Below are positions 1-12,195 of a DNA stretch of 64,000 nt, piece by piece. This stretch comes from Lineus longissimus. Taxonomy: Eukaryota; Nemertea; Pilidiophora; Heteronemertea; Lineidae. Position numbers and translations under genes: made by a program. The stretch spans positions 2,668,501 through 2,732,500 of the forward strand of contig NC_088311.1 of assembly GCF_910592395.1 (NCBI RefSeq). Direction: 5' to 3'. The notes under the pieces are model-generated. The model was not told the DNA's origin and did no database searches. It saw nothing but the letters and a program-made list of their open reading frames with translations. Every line of letters begins with the position of its first letter. The first letter of the stretch is position 1.

Positions 1-1095
1 TTGACAGGGAAATGACAGTAGTTATAACCTTTCTCAACGCTCTTATATTAAGTATCCTACTTCTTTTTTTTAAATTACAATACTTAGATTCTAAAGGCAG
101 TTAGGTGTAACCACTTACCAAATCGCAAGTACCTCACGATCGATGTCAACCAACTATTTAGAGGCAAAGTTAAACCCTTGATTATGACAAAATAGTTTTT
201 CCAACTATGAGATAAAGCCAGTGATGGCCCATTCAACCTTTCATCGATCATCGTCTGCATCGTCTCTGAGAGTTGTTGCAACCCCAACTTTTAAAATACG
301 ATTTCCCTTAACTCATAAATAACATTAACATGGAGAAATTCGGATGGTTGTGTTAATCAAAGGAGGGGTGAATCATTGATATCAATCCTTATAGATTACC
401 TATTTACACTCCAAGTTGTTTTTTCTCATGAACATGATAATCAAACAACGAGTATTGGAGATGTAAAAAGTTAACAATACCTGACAATAAAGATGCATTA
501 TTTTCATATTGGAAAGTGGTGCTTTTTTCCGAAAGAATGCTTTTGAAAACGACTCCGGTCTCCTTAGGCATAAAATAAAAAGGTGCAGTCAAGGGTTTGT
601 ATTCTTTTGAAGAAGATTTCTGAAGGTGGAATCTCCAAGGGATATTTCAATTAACTAAAATGACAAGCAATTAGGAGATACTCTCGTTGAAGTTTTTCTC
701 TCAGATTTTGATCGTGGTGAATAGATACGTTCCCCAAGAGGCTGCATATACCATTTCTAACTTCAATCCAATTTAAATCTCGTCGCTGGCTTCAATTGTT
801 GTTTTTCACCTCAAGGAGGCCTGACTCGTTTCACCACACAATTTCAATGGCAAGAATGTCCTATTCTTTTGCGGTACATTTTCCAAAGTGCCTGTATGTA
901 CTCGGTTACAATGAGAGGAAGCTTGGATTAAATTGATTTCACCAGGTCCCAAAGTGAGCAGTGGTATGTTGAAATTGCTCATGCAGGCGTTACTTGTTTT
1001 CAGTTTGTTAAAGATGGCTGTTTTGTGTTTTTTTAGTTTCTCTGAAGTCATCAAAGAAGATTGCTGTATATATTTCGGGTACACCATGCACAGTC

Positions 1096-1360
1096 ATCCA
1101 CTTTGTTGTTCTGTAAAGGTGATAGAAGGTTTTCTAATAATATTTCTGATATGTTCTTGAAAATGTGTGTTGTTGCAGAATCCGAATGCAGAGAACTTGT
1201 AAGGTAGATGCCTTTAATCTAATTTCAGTTCCACCACTACATACAGTGTGTTATTCTGTAAAGGTGACAGAAGGTTTTCTGTTAACATTTCTGACAAGTT
1301 TTTTGGATTGGTATGTAATTTTAGAATATGACTGCAGTGAACTGGTAAGGAAGATGCTTT
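1096..1360 (+). repeat. Diverged tandem duplication, unit about 140 bp
   Basis: Two neighbouring copies share the blocks TTCTGTAAAGGTGA, AGAAGGTTTTCT, ATTTCTGA, AACTTGTAAGG/AACTGGTAAGG and GATGC-TTTAAT in the same order. The first copy lies at about 1096-1225 and the second at about 1235-1360. Substitutions and small indels separate them, so the duplication is old. Neither copy encodes a recognisable product. Confidence 0.6.
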
Positions 1361-1913
1361 TAATTGTAAGTCACGTTTCTGTGGTTGGCAGCTATTTCAA
1401 AAGAAGTTAGTTTGATGATACATCGTCGTCCAACTCGGCAAGATACCACTTAATTAAAGTACTTCTTGCTACATATTATGAACTCGATAACAGTTTTTAA
1501 GATTCAATTTGCATTTTACCTTTCTCACTTTGTGACCAATGTATAATTGACCAGAAATTCACCGTGGTGGAGTACTGTAATTAGTGACTATAGTTTTCTT
1601 TTTGAACAGCGTCATGGTCACCTTTGGGATTTGGACTTTCACTTTATGTTAGAAGTGATAATGATAGTGATCAGTTGGCTACCATTAACTATGCTTTCAA
1701 AAATGTTGAAAGAAAGCAAAAGAGGTCGACCACGTTGCAGTCACGGCGATTGAGACCAAAAGTAGGTGAAGGAAATTACCAAAGATGACTTTGTGAATTC
1801 ACAGTAACTAAAATGGGAAAGTGATGCGCATACAGCTCTGGCAGCAAGTAACATAGGTATGTCATGTGCAACTCTCAGGCAGCCCTATTTGCTGTGACCC
1901 CTAAAGCCAATTT

Positions 1914-2103
1914 GGTCCCAACAATAGTAAAATCCAAAAGGAACTACTTAGAAATCTCGATTTTGAAATTGGAATGTTATGAAGAACAAAAAAAAAGAAG
2001 GTGAAAATGGTCCCAACAATAGTAAAATCCAAAAGGAACTACTTAGAAATCTCGATTTTGAAATTGGAATGCTATGAAGAACAAAAAAAAAGAAGGTGAA
2101 TAT
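1914..2103 (+). repeat. Recent 95-bp tandem duplication
   Basis: Two copies, 1914-2008 and 2009-2103, are almost identical. I see one T/C difference in the middle and one difference at the end. Each begins GGTCCCAACAATAG and ends in an A9 run plus GAAGGTG. The near identity implies a recent event such as replication slippage or unequal exchange. A short frame in each copy is broken by a stop, and I do not assign a product. Confidence 0.9.
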
Positions 2104-2185
2104 GAAAAAGCTCAGGAACATATTAGTGAAGCTGTCACTAATACTCGGCTTTGTTTAAGACTCTCACTGCAAGTACAGTCTGGAT

Positions 2186-2203
2186 CCCCCCCCCCCCCCC
2201 CCC
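2186..2203 (+). repeat. C18 homopolymer
   Basis: Eighteen consecutive C follow TGGAT. Such runs are length-unstable and prone to sequencing error, so the exact count is uncertain. Confidence 0.9.
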
Positions 2204-5200
2204 TGTGATGATTGATGATCGGAGTTTCATTTGTATTTTCCATTTGCTATATATTTGTGTTTTCCACATAGTAGAGTTTATTTGTCCTTTCCACTTAGTA
2301 GAATGTACCTTTCACCAACGTGGAAGCTGTACACATTGTTTTGTCGTCTGAATCATTTAGAGTTCACAAGATAACCAGACATAGGTAATTGATAAATGGG
2401 CTGCGTTATTAACCAATGTATAACTCCAATTGGTTTGTGTTAGTCTTTCGATCAGCCCTGGCAGAAATATGGACTTCTTGATTTTAAACTGTCAACATGG
2501 TGGACAATGTTGACAATGGTGTTATCGTCTGCTTTATTTCATTGATTTAGTCAGACTGGTGTCCTTCCTGTGAATTAGTCGAGGATATTCATCAATTGTT
2601 CTGGAGTTGTATTGGGTGATGGGTTGCTTTGTTTTGTTCAGAATGCATAATGGATTTCAAAGTCAGAAAATAGTTGATTGTTGGGCGTTTTCATTTATTT
2701 TGTTTCACTCGCTGATATACTAAGTTTATCAACTTTGGAAGGTGAGGTTTCTGCAGCAGATGGTCATCCCCGTTAATTGTTCTGGTGTTAGAGTGGATTT
2801 GTGTTGGCTGCAGTCTTATAATGCGTATCACTGCTATTGTGTCAAGTTAGTTCCACTGCAAACACGATGCAGTTAATCAAATGTCAGACCAAAGACGCAA
2901 AAACATGACCTAGCCTTTTTGTCCTTGGCAAACTTACATTGGTCCTTTTGACCTACTTAAAATGCTTACTTTTATCACGAACTATACATAATGCTATTTT
3001 GATATGGGCAATTCTGGTCAAGTCTTTATCACAGACTGATTGACCATAGCTTAATTCAGTTACCGATATCTTCTCCTTCTGAGCAGCAGCTGAATTTCAA
3101 AGACAGTCACTCTTCGCCAGAAGAAAGGAATAAAGTTCACCAAGAAAGCAATATGCATGACTCAAGCCACGGCCGCTTTATCGCTCTGCCTCTTATCGTT
3201 TCTTGCGGCCATCAGCCGTTAAATGCTGATGACAACTGGACAAGCCGTAACAATACTTTTCAAAGAGCAAATCAAGTGAACCTGTCAGTGGCCATGACAC
3301 TATGTCAAGAAAACTTGAGTTGATATTTTTCATAGCAATTTCAATCTTGTGCTGTGTGAGATAAACTAGGCAGTTCAATTTGGCTCCCTGTGGATTAAAT
3401 GGTCACGGCGTACACGGTCAAATGAGATATGTATCAGCATCGGTAGAGCTGGTTTAATGTTTGTAAGACTTGGCATCCTTTAAGGAATTATCGTGAAACG
3501 ACTCCAAGCACACGAAAGAGTTACCAAGTAATTCGGGTCCCCACTTCGGGTCGGGTCTCCACTACGGGGATGCTAGATTCTTCCCATTTGTTCACCACAT
3601 AACTTGTTCACCACATAATTGTACAACATATATCAAATCAGCTTTCTACAACATGTGATTGAAATGCCTTAAAAAAAGATCTGTTATTGCCTCAAATCTG
3701 ATTGCCACGTCACGACGAATCTACAAACTGTGGCAATATCCTCTTGCCATCTACATGCCGTGCCATTAAACTTTGATAATCACAACCAATCATTCTCAAG
3801 TGTAACAGTTTCACCGCAGCGATAAATTACAATTTCAAAACAGCAATTCCACGCAGGAAAGACCATGGAGACTCGTTCATGGCAAGCTCTGTTACGTTTC
3901 AGCACCATAATGCGGCAACTGACAAGACAATTATTGTTTTCATTTAAAACTTATAAAGAACTCAATTGAATCTCCTGTTTAGAATTGTGCCAGCTCGTTG
4001 ATATCACTACATTGGTAAAATGACATGAGTAAGCTATTTCTCCTCTTGATTCGTGTAATTTTCAGAGAAAATTGTCTAAAATTGCTTCATTTTTTATTCG
4101 TTAAAATGAAATTGGCTATCAAGGCATGATATAATGGTTTAATTTCTCTGGAAATTTTCGTATTATTGGCAGTGATTGAATTTTTTTTGTTCTGATGAAA
4201 CTTAACGCTTTCGTAGTGGGCTTTGACTGTGTGGAGCTCCATAATATAAACGATTTCAAAGCAAATAGCATTGTACAGTGAACCGTCAAAGGTGAATTTG
4301 GATTTACCAACTATTGTTGCTACATGTAGCAATGCTGCCCAACATGCCTTTTATAAAATCTTCATTAGTTTTCTAGTGACCCAGCTCTCGTGTTTTCTGG
4401 AAAAGATTACAACCTTTTGTCTCCTCTAGCTTATGGTCTTCTTTACTCATTTGTCTGTGTAGTGGAACATTTCATGAAAAAGCAGCCATGCAATCTCCCA
4501 AGGGTAGTTGTTTTCTTTCGAAAAACATGTGGTGTACACTGTTATCCCTTATAATCCCACACTAAAAAATCTCTAAGTTTGCAAAGTTCTGGGTTTTTAA
4601 ATACTTTTGATACTATTATTGTTAATATATTGGAAGTAGTACTTGTAATGTGAGCGATTTTTTAAAGGTATTTCGACAAGCCTACGACTGAAATATAATA
4701 CTTTGATGGCACATTCTTCAAGAAAAGTAGTTTACATATACAGTGATAGTTGTTCCTTTGCCATACCACACGAAAACTATTCCGGTATGCTGGCTTGGGA
4801 AAATGGGTAATATAATAGTGCAGTGTTTTGTTCTACTAAATCCATAGATCTGTAGGTGAACAAGTTAACCTACGTTTGTTAATCTGTCGACGACTTCATC
4901 TTTATCATTGCCTATAACGGTATGTGTACGAGCTATCTCACCCCAACTGGTACCAATAAAAAAGTGCCGAGGTCGTAGAAAGGATGCTGCGATAACGTCG
5001 CCTCGTGTGTCAAGATTCACACAAGCATGCACTGTGCATGATTGTAAGCTAGTGTCCCTTTAAATTGAGATTTTCCACTCCGCCAGTCCTTCTAAATTAT
5101 CAACCCAACCAATGCCCGAAGAATCAAATGAAGCAACAACAAGCATTGCAGGTGAAATGGTCATTCCGGAGTTCGCTCAAGAAACCTCATCTTATTATAA

Positions 5201-6625
5201 GCACAATGTAATTAACTTGACCAATCAAAGAATAAACCGCTAGTCAGGTGAAGCTGGTCAGTGAAATGGAAATTGCCCATACGAGTTTAGCTCTTGGAGC
5301 CTAGTCTAGTGTGCTCCGCTGGACACGGTAACCAATCGGATGGAAACCCATTCTCAAAGCAGTTTAAGATACAAGAAAAGGTTTCCTTTGGATGTCCAAT
5401 TGGTCAAACTAATCAGGCGATTTTGTAATACGTCTTTGTCACTTTTCATCATGTTTCAATTGGAGCTGGAGTATACCTTGTGCAGTTGGTCAATAATTGG
5501 TTGAAATTCAAGAAAAATCCTTTATCAGAGATATGTCGGTATTGGTTGGTCTTCATCAGGTATCAATGGAAGCGTGGATGTTGCTTTTGTTCGAGTGTAT
5601 CATTCATTGACTGAAACTTTATGGAAATTTGCTGAAATCGTGACCGCTACTCCTGCCAGCAAACCATACACTATGTACTAAGTGTCCCTGGCATAGAGAT
5701 GTCACAAAATGTTGCATACCTGTGATAAGAAAAAGTACGTTACACAAGACTTAAATATATCTCCTCCATGTAAGCTTACTAAAGACGAGACATGTGTACC
5801 AGACATATTATTGTTTTGGGTTTAGGTTTTGGTTTTTATGAACTTGTGACATTTGCGTTTATGAAAAGATTTCATGCGGATTTGGATGCAAATTATAATC
5901 CCTGTCTAAATTCCATAGTAAGGCAACTGCAAGATTGAAGTAAACTGCTTAAATGGCTGAAAAAGTGCCAAAACATGCCAATAAGAAATAGTGATCCCGT
6001 CAATACCGTCAATGTTTTTGTATCCAACTGTCAGCAGCCTCTTTTCATAACAAGTGACTCACAATAGTTCCGAGGAAATTTACATGCAATCGAACAATGG
6101 CATAACTGGGTGGGACATTTTTAATTAGAAAAAGTAAAACCGTGTCTAAGTACTTCTATTGTGCTGTCAATGATAGCAAGATGGTTGCAGATGTCAACAT
6201 CAGGGCAGAAAAACAGTTTTATTTTCCAAGATAGATCCAGTGATTTGTCATTCATGAGTTCGTCAAAGAAAATATAGAATCTCAGCGGGGCGACACCGGA
6301 GTAGATTATTAGCGTGATCTCCAATGTATTTCTTATCCATTTAGGAAGAATGAAATATTGAAGTACTGCTGGTCGTGGGCTGTTCTATCAGATGTGCTCA
6401 ATCCCTTAACAGTAATTGGAGTTGAGAGTAAGGACATTTCAGTCTGGGGATGGAACCGACCTACTGCAGCTCTCGGTGAAGGCTTTCGTCAGTGGTAACC
6501 GGTAACTAGATTACCAATCAAGAAACGTTCAAAAATGGGGAATTGTGAACAGCTTGGTCAAATTTTTTTGGCTGGCCAAGCATTCGAAGAAAAAATGGTT
6601 TCAATTTCAGGTACATGCATACCCA

Positions 6626-6677
6626 GTTTCCCAGATGCCACCTCGTATTGTGCTATACGAGGTGGCATTTGGGTAAC
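6626..6677. other. 52-nt near-perfect inverted repeat (hairpin)
   Basis: The left arm 6630-6648 and right arm 6655-6673 pair over 19 positions with a single G-T wobble and a 6-nt loop (TGTGCT). Beyond a one-base mismatch, three more pairs (GTT with AAC) extend the stem to 22 pairs. The stem is GC-richer than the surrounding DNA. No arms of a larger transposon are visible around it. It could be a miRNA-type precursor on either strand, a small foldback element, or a cruciform-forming sequence; the sequence alone does not decide. Confidence 0.75.
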
Positions 6678-7299
6678 ATTTAACATTTTGAATACAAGTT
6701 GACATAAGTGATAGTCTCTAAACTATTGATATTGACTGTAATCCGCTGATCCAAATAATGTATTGCATTCAATATTATTCTATCCAACGATGTTCATTTC
6801 AGATTCTGTAGGCCAGCATCGACATAGATGGGTGAGAATGCTCATTGGAATGGCCATCTAAAAGCATTTGTGCAAAATATCGCATGTGAAAATCTTGAAT
6901 TTAAAGAATTTGCCATGCCATCATCGAACAAAGCCTTGATGCATGCTTTCACCATTGCACAACAGGCATTCATTCTCTATGCATTAGTCAATCTGCAATT
7001 GACAATGTTCTATTAAAGAAAGACATTGCGGTGAAGAAATTGACAACATTGTGAGGTTTTCTTCCGCAAACATTTTTAGACGTTTAACCCATTTTGGATA
7101 GTTGGCCTTGGCAGGACAAAAGTAGAATACGTTACAGTTGGATAGTTGAATTCTTGCTCTCAGTTAAGGTAGTGTTTGGCAGGAGATAGTTGAGTTCAGT
7201 GGCCAAACAAAATTTGATAAACATCGAACGTTGAAGGGTGTTGCCTGTCATTGTCTTCGTATTTGTCTTTCTTGTACACCTTGTTTACCACTACAGGCT

Positions 7300-7540
7300 T
7301 TCAAACTTAACACTTCACCAATACGAGTTCTGTCTTAATACTTAGCCAATCTGGTAAATGACCGAACTTATCACCTTCAAAAGTGTTGTTGTGGTGGAGA
7401 CTATTCTGGGGTTAATGATAAAGGCAACTTCTTCTGATGACAAAACAGTTGATCTCCCGTGGTTGAAATATTGCTAGACGAAGACAAGTCAGGGTTAACA
7501 CTTGACCAATGAAAGCTTTCAGGGTTAATACTTGACCAAT
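7300..7540 (+). repeat. Degenerate CCAAT-bearing repeat array
   Basis: A motif of the form TTAAyACTTrrCCAAT recurs about four times, near 7307, 7330, 7496 and 7526. The last two copies (GGGTTAACACTTGACCAAT and GGGTTAATACTTGACCAAT) are 30 bp apart and differ by one base. Each carries CCAAT, and the array ends just upstream of a TATA motif, so it may be regulatory or simply a decayed minisatellite. Confidence 0.5.
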
Positions 7541-7593
7541 CTGTTAATGACAGTATATAATTCGGTGGCTATCTTCATCCAATTGGATCAGTT
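7504..7593 (+). promoter_or_regulatory. Candidate core promoter (CCAAT, TATA, Inr)
   Basis: CCAAT motifs end near 7509 and 7539, TATATAA lies at 7554-7560, and TCAGTT, a match to the invertebrate initiator, lies at 7588-7593. TATA-to-initiator spacing is about 34-36 bp, slightly long but usable. An ATG follows 30 nt later at 7620. Each motif is common by chance in AT-rich DNA; the ordered combination is what makes it worth listing. Confidence 0.35.
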
Positions 7594-7619
7594 ACTGACA
7601 GCTTCCTGTTGAAATTGTC

Positions 7620-7958
7620 ATGAACAAATCACTAATATGGATCCGTGCTGTCAATTCCACAATTTCCTTTCCACCGATTTTCATCATTATCATCTTTCTT
7701 ATCAGTAGACGTGTTGTGAACTTCCGCACACGGCACAAGTCAAATCTGGCCGATGGTATTAGGAGAGAGTTGTCATGTCTTAGCAGGTCCGTTAATTGCC
7801 AAAGATGGGAAACCGAGTATTTTTCCAGAGGGAAGGACAAATTATTGATTTCGTACCTGTCGTTTGATGAATTGAACATTCTCAAGGTCAAAAGTAGTCT
7901 TCCAAGTTCTACTTGGACACTGGTAGTGCCCAACCGTGTGAAGCGTGATGACGATTAG
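7620..7958 (+). CDS. Possible small single-pass membrane protein, unrecognised
   Basis: This open frame of 112 codons starts at the first ATG after a TATA/initiator arrangement. The predicted product has a short polar N-terminus and one strongly hydrophobic segment at about residues 15-30 (ISFPPIFIIIIFLI). A basic stop-transfer-like stretch (SRRVVNFRTRHK) follows, then a hydrophilic tail with two Cys. That would be a signal-anchored protein or the first exon of one. I recognise no family. Against it, the antisense strand has an equally long open frame, there is no clear AATAAA soon after the stop, and frames of this length arise by chance. A transcript would be needed to accept it. Confidence 0.22.
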   Translation: MNKSLIWIRAVNSTISFPPIFIIIIFLISRRVVNFRTRHKSNLADGIRRELSCLSRSVNCQRWETEYFSRGKDKLLISYLSFDELNILKVKSSLPSSTWTLVVPNRVKRDDD

Positions 7959-8094
7959 TGTTTGATTCTCAGTCCAAGCATCCCCGGTCTTGTCGGCGTA
8001 TTTGCCTTCACAGGCCAGGCTCAGGTGAGCACTGAAATGACGTCAGCCACTTGATACTCCAGAGTGTCTCTGTAAGAGACCTATGATAGTGAGT

Positions 8095-8147
8095 GACATG
8101 TGTTGTGAAGCACTTTGGCACAAACCCTGGTAGATATAAAAACGTTA
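8095..8147 (+). mobile_element. Possible retroposon 3' tail relic
   Basis: The sequence GTGAAGCACTTTGGCA, followed about 20 bp later by GATATAAAAACG, resembles the AAGCGCTTTG...CTATATAAA tail shared by many SINEs and their partner LINEs. The better-preserved tail at the right end of this window has GCGCTATATAAATG. No 5' head or target-site duplication is recognisable, so this is at most an old fragment. Confidence 0.3.
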
Positions 8148-11100
8148 TTTTCATGACGTGTACGGAAACTTACTGAAGAGTTTCAACCGGAATGTACTCC
8201 AACACATGAATAGAATTCCAATTTCTTACCAGCCGTGTTCAGAGATTTGTCCCTTTCAATGATCATTACTTCATTATAAATCGACAGAATTGTACCCCGG
8301 CAGATCAATAGGTCAGAGCCATCTTAATTATATCTGAAATCCTTGGGGGATGGTCATGCTAAACTCTTTATAATGAATATTGTTGATGGAACCAGTGGTC
8401 AGCTCCGCTCCAATTTGTCCATTTAACCCATTTAACCAGATACAGAAAGTTTAGAAGTAGTAGGTTTGTCAAGGGTACTACATATACTGCTCTTAAAGAA
8501 CGGACTAGATATCTTTTAAGGCATCCCGAGTGTGCGATGAGCCTGTTGACATGTTGAAGGATCAATTTGTCTCATTGACTTAAGCCAATCAAATTTGTTT
8601 CCGGAAGTCAGGTCGATGCGGTCACTAATTATTGACATGACCTTGTATTGGATGTCATTGATTATATTTTTAAACATTTCAATGTGCCAAAGTAATCACA
8701 TCTTAAATTGGTGCCATTGAGTTCATGAAATAACCATTTTCGTGAACCTTTTCATTTTTCTTCCAGCCTTTGTGCATCACATTGATTTGATAACTTTTGA
8801 GAAGCAAGAAATTGACATGGTGGGTGATGTTCTTACAGGGTCAATGGGAACATGAGAAGCTTCTAATAGTGTTCCTAACTTTCTTTCAAATTGGTGAAAC
8901 AATTATTGATCTTCTCACTCTAGGGTTACAGTACCATCGATTCCTCATCCCTGCGTGAACTGTGAGATAACGGGTCAATTATTCAAAAATGAGTCGGTGT
9001 TCATCTTACACAGAATGAAGAAGTAAATTTATCAATTTGCTGCTCCGTTTTTATAATATCAATGGAACTGTCAAAATAGGGGAAAAGAAATGATCTGAAC
9101 CTTTATTGTCTGTCAGTTCGACGATCTGATCTACCAGAGTGCCATTGTGACATAAGAATGCATCAGCTAAACAAAACTGCACAAGGTGCCTCAAATATAT
9201 GCTTTGGAACCAGGTCTAGAAACAATGGGTTAATTTTTTCCTGTAAAATGTGGTTGCATTAGGATTCTAACTCGGTAATCACAACCTTTGATAAATTACC
9301 TCAATATCGATAGACATGTCAGGAAAAGGGAGGTCATTTCACTCTACACTTTGGCACCAACTCGTGTGGAAATTTTCACATTTGCAAAACTGACCAAGTG
9401 GAAGAACTGGCCGTGAGTTTATAAGACCGCCAAGAAATCTTGAGAAAGGTCAGCAATATTGCCTCCCCTCTCCGGCCACGTTGCCATGGTTACAGGATAT
9501 TAATATATTCTTGTTAGTTTTAGCTTTCTACACTTACCTGCGAATGGTCATTTAAAGTGTCAGCGCAAGATGACCAGCGCGGGCGCGAGCGTAATAATCG
9601 CCTGTAATTGATTTGACAAAAAATCTTATTAATGCCCAGCAGGATGTAAATTGCGTCCAGAGGAACAAAAAGTATTTTTTTGCATTTGTGTTGGATTCGA
9701 GTGGGTTGCAAGACATAGGACATAAAATATGATTAATTCTCGTAAATCCGTATCAAATCTTACTATATTTTTCACTCTTATTTCTGGCTAATCAGGAAGG
9801 TTTAATGCCATTTCTGGTTTGGAAGTAATCTTTAATACCCGGTCACCGCAGTTAATCTTAATTTGCAAGATGTATTATGACAGTTGGGGATGGTCAGCGT
9901 AATCTTTGGTTCAGCATCTCAAGAAAGTGTCACATTAAGTTGTCATTGTACTTTGTTTCTGTTGTAATTGTGACAATGGAAGCACATTTGCGAGTTCATT
10001 TTGATTTCAGTTTGATTCTGGCTTAGTGTTGAGTGTTCTTACTGGTTGGGAAGGGTCATGTAGGTTGAAAGCTACGCCATTATACTTATAATGTGACAAA
10101 GTGTGTGATTATTTAGCGACCTTACAGGACGAAAACTACTATCCATGTAGGCACTGACCTCGTTGGAGAGTTTACGTCCATATTGGCGTATACCCGGATG
10201 TGCGTAGCCCAAGCAACAACACAGGTTCTTTCTCGCTCAAATCTTAGAGTAACTCGAAATTCGACTCGTGATCTTGAAACTTCTCCTGCAGCTAATTCTG
10301 CATAATCATCAAATTTAGCCTGTCCATAACATCTGTGGCTACCCTATAGATTTTCAATCCGCTCATTTTCAAACTGTCACGTTCTCCTGCTAGCCTCTGG
10401 TCAGCGTGAATATAGATTTTTAATGAGCGGGCTTGGATCACGAGGAGCACATTACATTAGTTTGGTAATGATGACGAAGAGAGGAGTACCACGTTGTGGA
10501 CATTACAAGACATTACACTGATTAGATGTAACAAACAAGATATTGTACCTGGCTGGGAGATGTATCACCTGTCATCTTTACCGGGGATGATGATGACCAC
10601 GCTGTAAGCTGCTTACAAGATAAACCTCTTATCTACACATGTTTTGCTTGCAGTCATAGATGACTCTGGCTGGTCAAGTCAAGTTGACATCAATTGAAAT
10701 TTAGGAAGGCGGTAAGGTACTCCCTAGAGGTCAGTTTAGTGTCATCGAACTTTATGAATTTGTCATTGGTAATCACGGCAAGTCAATGGACGTTTTTCAA
10801 ACCAGACCCGGCGAAATGTTATGCAGTGGTACTACTGTGTTGGTCGTTTTATATGACATCAGATGCAAGTAGAAGCTGGTGGCAGTTCTAGGGCCTCTCC
10901 ATCTGCAGCCAAATGAGTGACGTCAATGATGTACCAGTAGAGCTGACCTATACAAGAATTAACTAGCGTCCCTTGCCAGAGGCTTGACATCACATCACCT
11001 TGAACTTTTGCACTGCTCTACCGATGTTGCAGAGCATGACCTTACTGAGAAAGTTTACTTGAGAAGTTGATCAGCAGTTGCTTCATTTCCTAACACGGAA

Positions 11101-12184
11101 ACGTCAAATCGTTTTCTGTGCCATTCAGAAGATGTTTCCAGTGCAGAACCACTGAACAATGAAAGCTATCCAGAACTGATAACACTAAATCTCCCGACAG
11201 TTGATCAGCTGGATTCCTCTGAAACAAACTGCTTTGGACTCACAGGTATCATTTGGTTTTAGTCATGATCAGCCGTCTCGAGTCACTTGCCTTTGATTTC
11301 ATCGCTTGTTTGCCGTTGTTGGTATATTGTACATTTCTATGCAGGTGTTTATCTTTTCAAGTTAAGGACAGTTTGAATTTCGTTGTTGTTTCGTTGTCTG
11401 TAACATCGCGTTCAGGGTTGTTTGGTGAGATCTGTTGTGTTATGTTATTGGTCCATTTAGTTGACCGTCAGCCGGGAGTGACGAATGGTAGCTGAAGTCA
11501 AATTGGATGTCTATTCTAATGATAATGGAGAGAACGGTCGATCTAATGACGAGTGGTCATGTCATGCTGTTGTTCTCCTTCTTTGTTTACTTCGTCATTT
11601 GGATGTTTAGCAAATATGGCTTAATCATTGTCAGTACACTGCCCTGGTCTCTTTATGGTAAAACGACTTACTTTAGCCCCCATCTCCTCAAGGCGTGCAA
11701 CTGCCAGCTTTTGCCTCAGCACTGCCCACACTATCTAAAAGCCACCCTTCATTGCTATTCAAATCAGACTTAACACAGTATATTCGTTCAGATCATTTCT
11801 AATATCTCGCCAATTGGGTGTATTCCATATTCGTGGTCAGTTCACTGTAAAGATTGAATTATTGCAATCTACTATAGAATGTGATTTGGTCAAATATGAC
11901 CAGTATGGCTCTACATACTGATAGGATGACCACCGGAAATCACATTTTGGGTCAGTGCTGGCTCTGCATGATTCTGTTGACCATGGTCATGATAAGTATT
12001 AGTGTGAACGAAACCAATTGCTTTGGGAGGGTTGGCTTTGAAAATATGCTGTGCTTTTCAAGGGAATTTGATGTCTCGGTAGTTGGGCTTCTTCTGATGG
12101 TTGAGAATGCAACCCGGTCTATTTTTTCCAATTATTTTTACAGTGTATCACGTACACTGGGGAAGGAGCTGGCAGCTGATGGAC

Positions 12185-12195
12185 GGGGGGGGGGG
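12185..12195 (+). repeat. G11 homopolymer
   Basis: Eleven consecutive G. Similar short G runs occur near 31890, 41177 and 60917. They are length-unstable sites without coding meaning here. Confidence 0.8.

Larger units (their letters stand above)
1..7490. other. Non-coding stretch, left edge
   Basis: I recognise no gene here. Open frames are short (under about 95 codons), lack domain motifs, and lie equally on both strands, as expected by chance in AT-rich DNA. The stretch holds a diverged tandem pair near 1.1-1.36 kb, a 95-bp tandem duplication near 1.9-2.1 kb, an 18-nt C run, and a strong hairpin near 6.65 kb, each listed separately. The rest shows no structure I can name. Confidence 0.6.
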
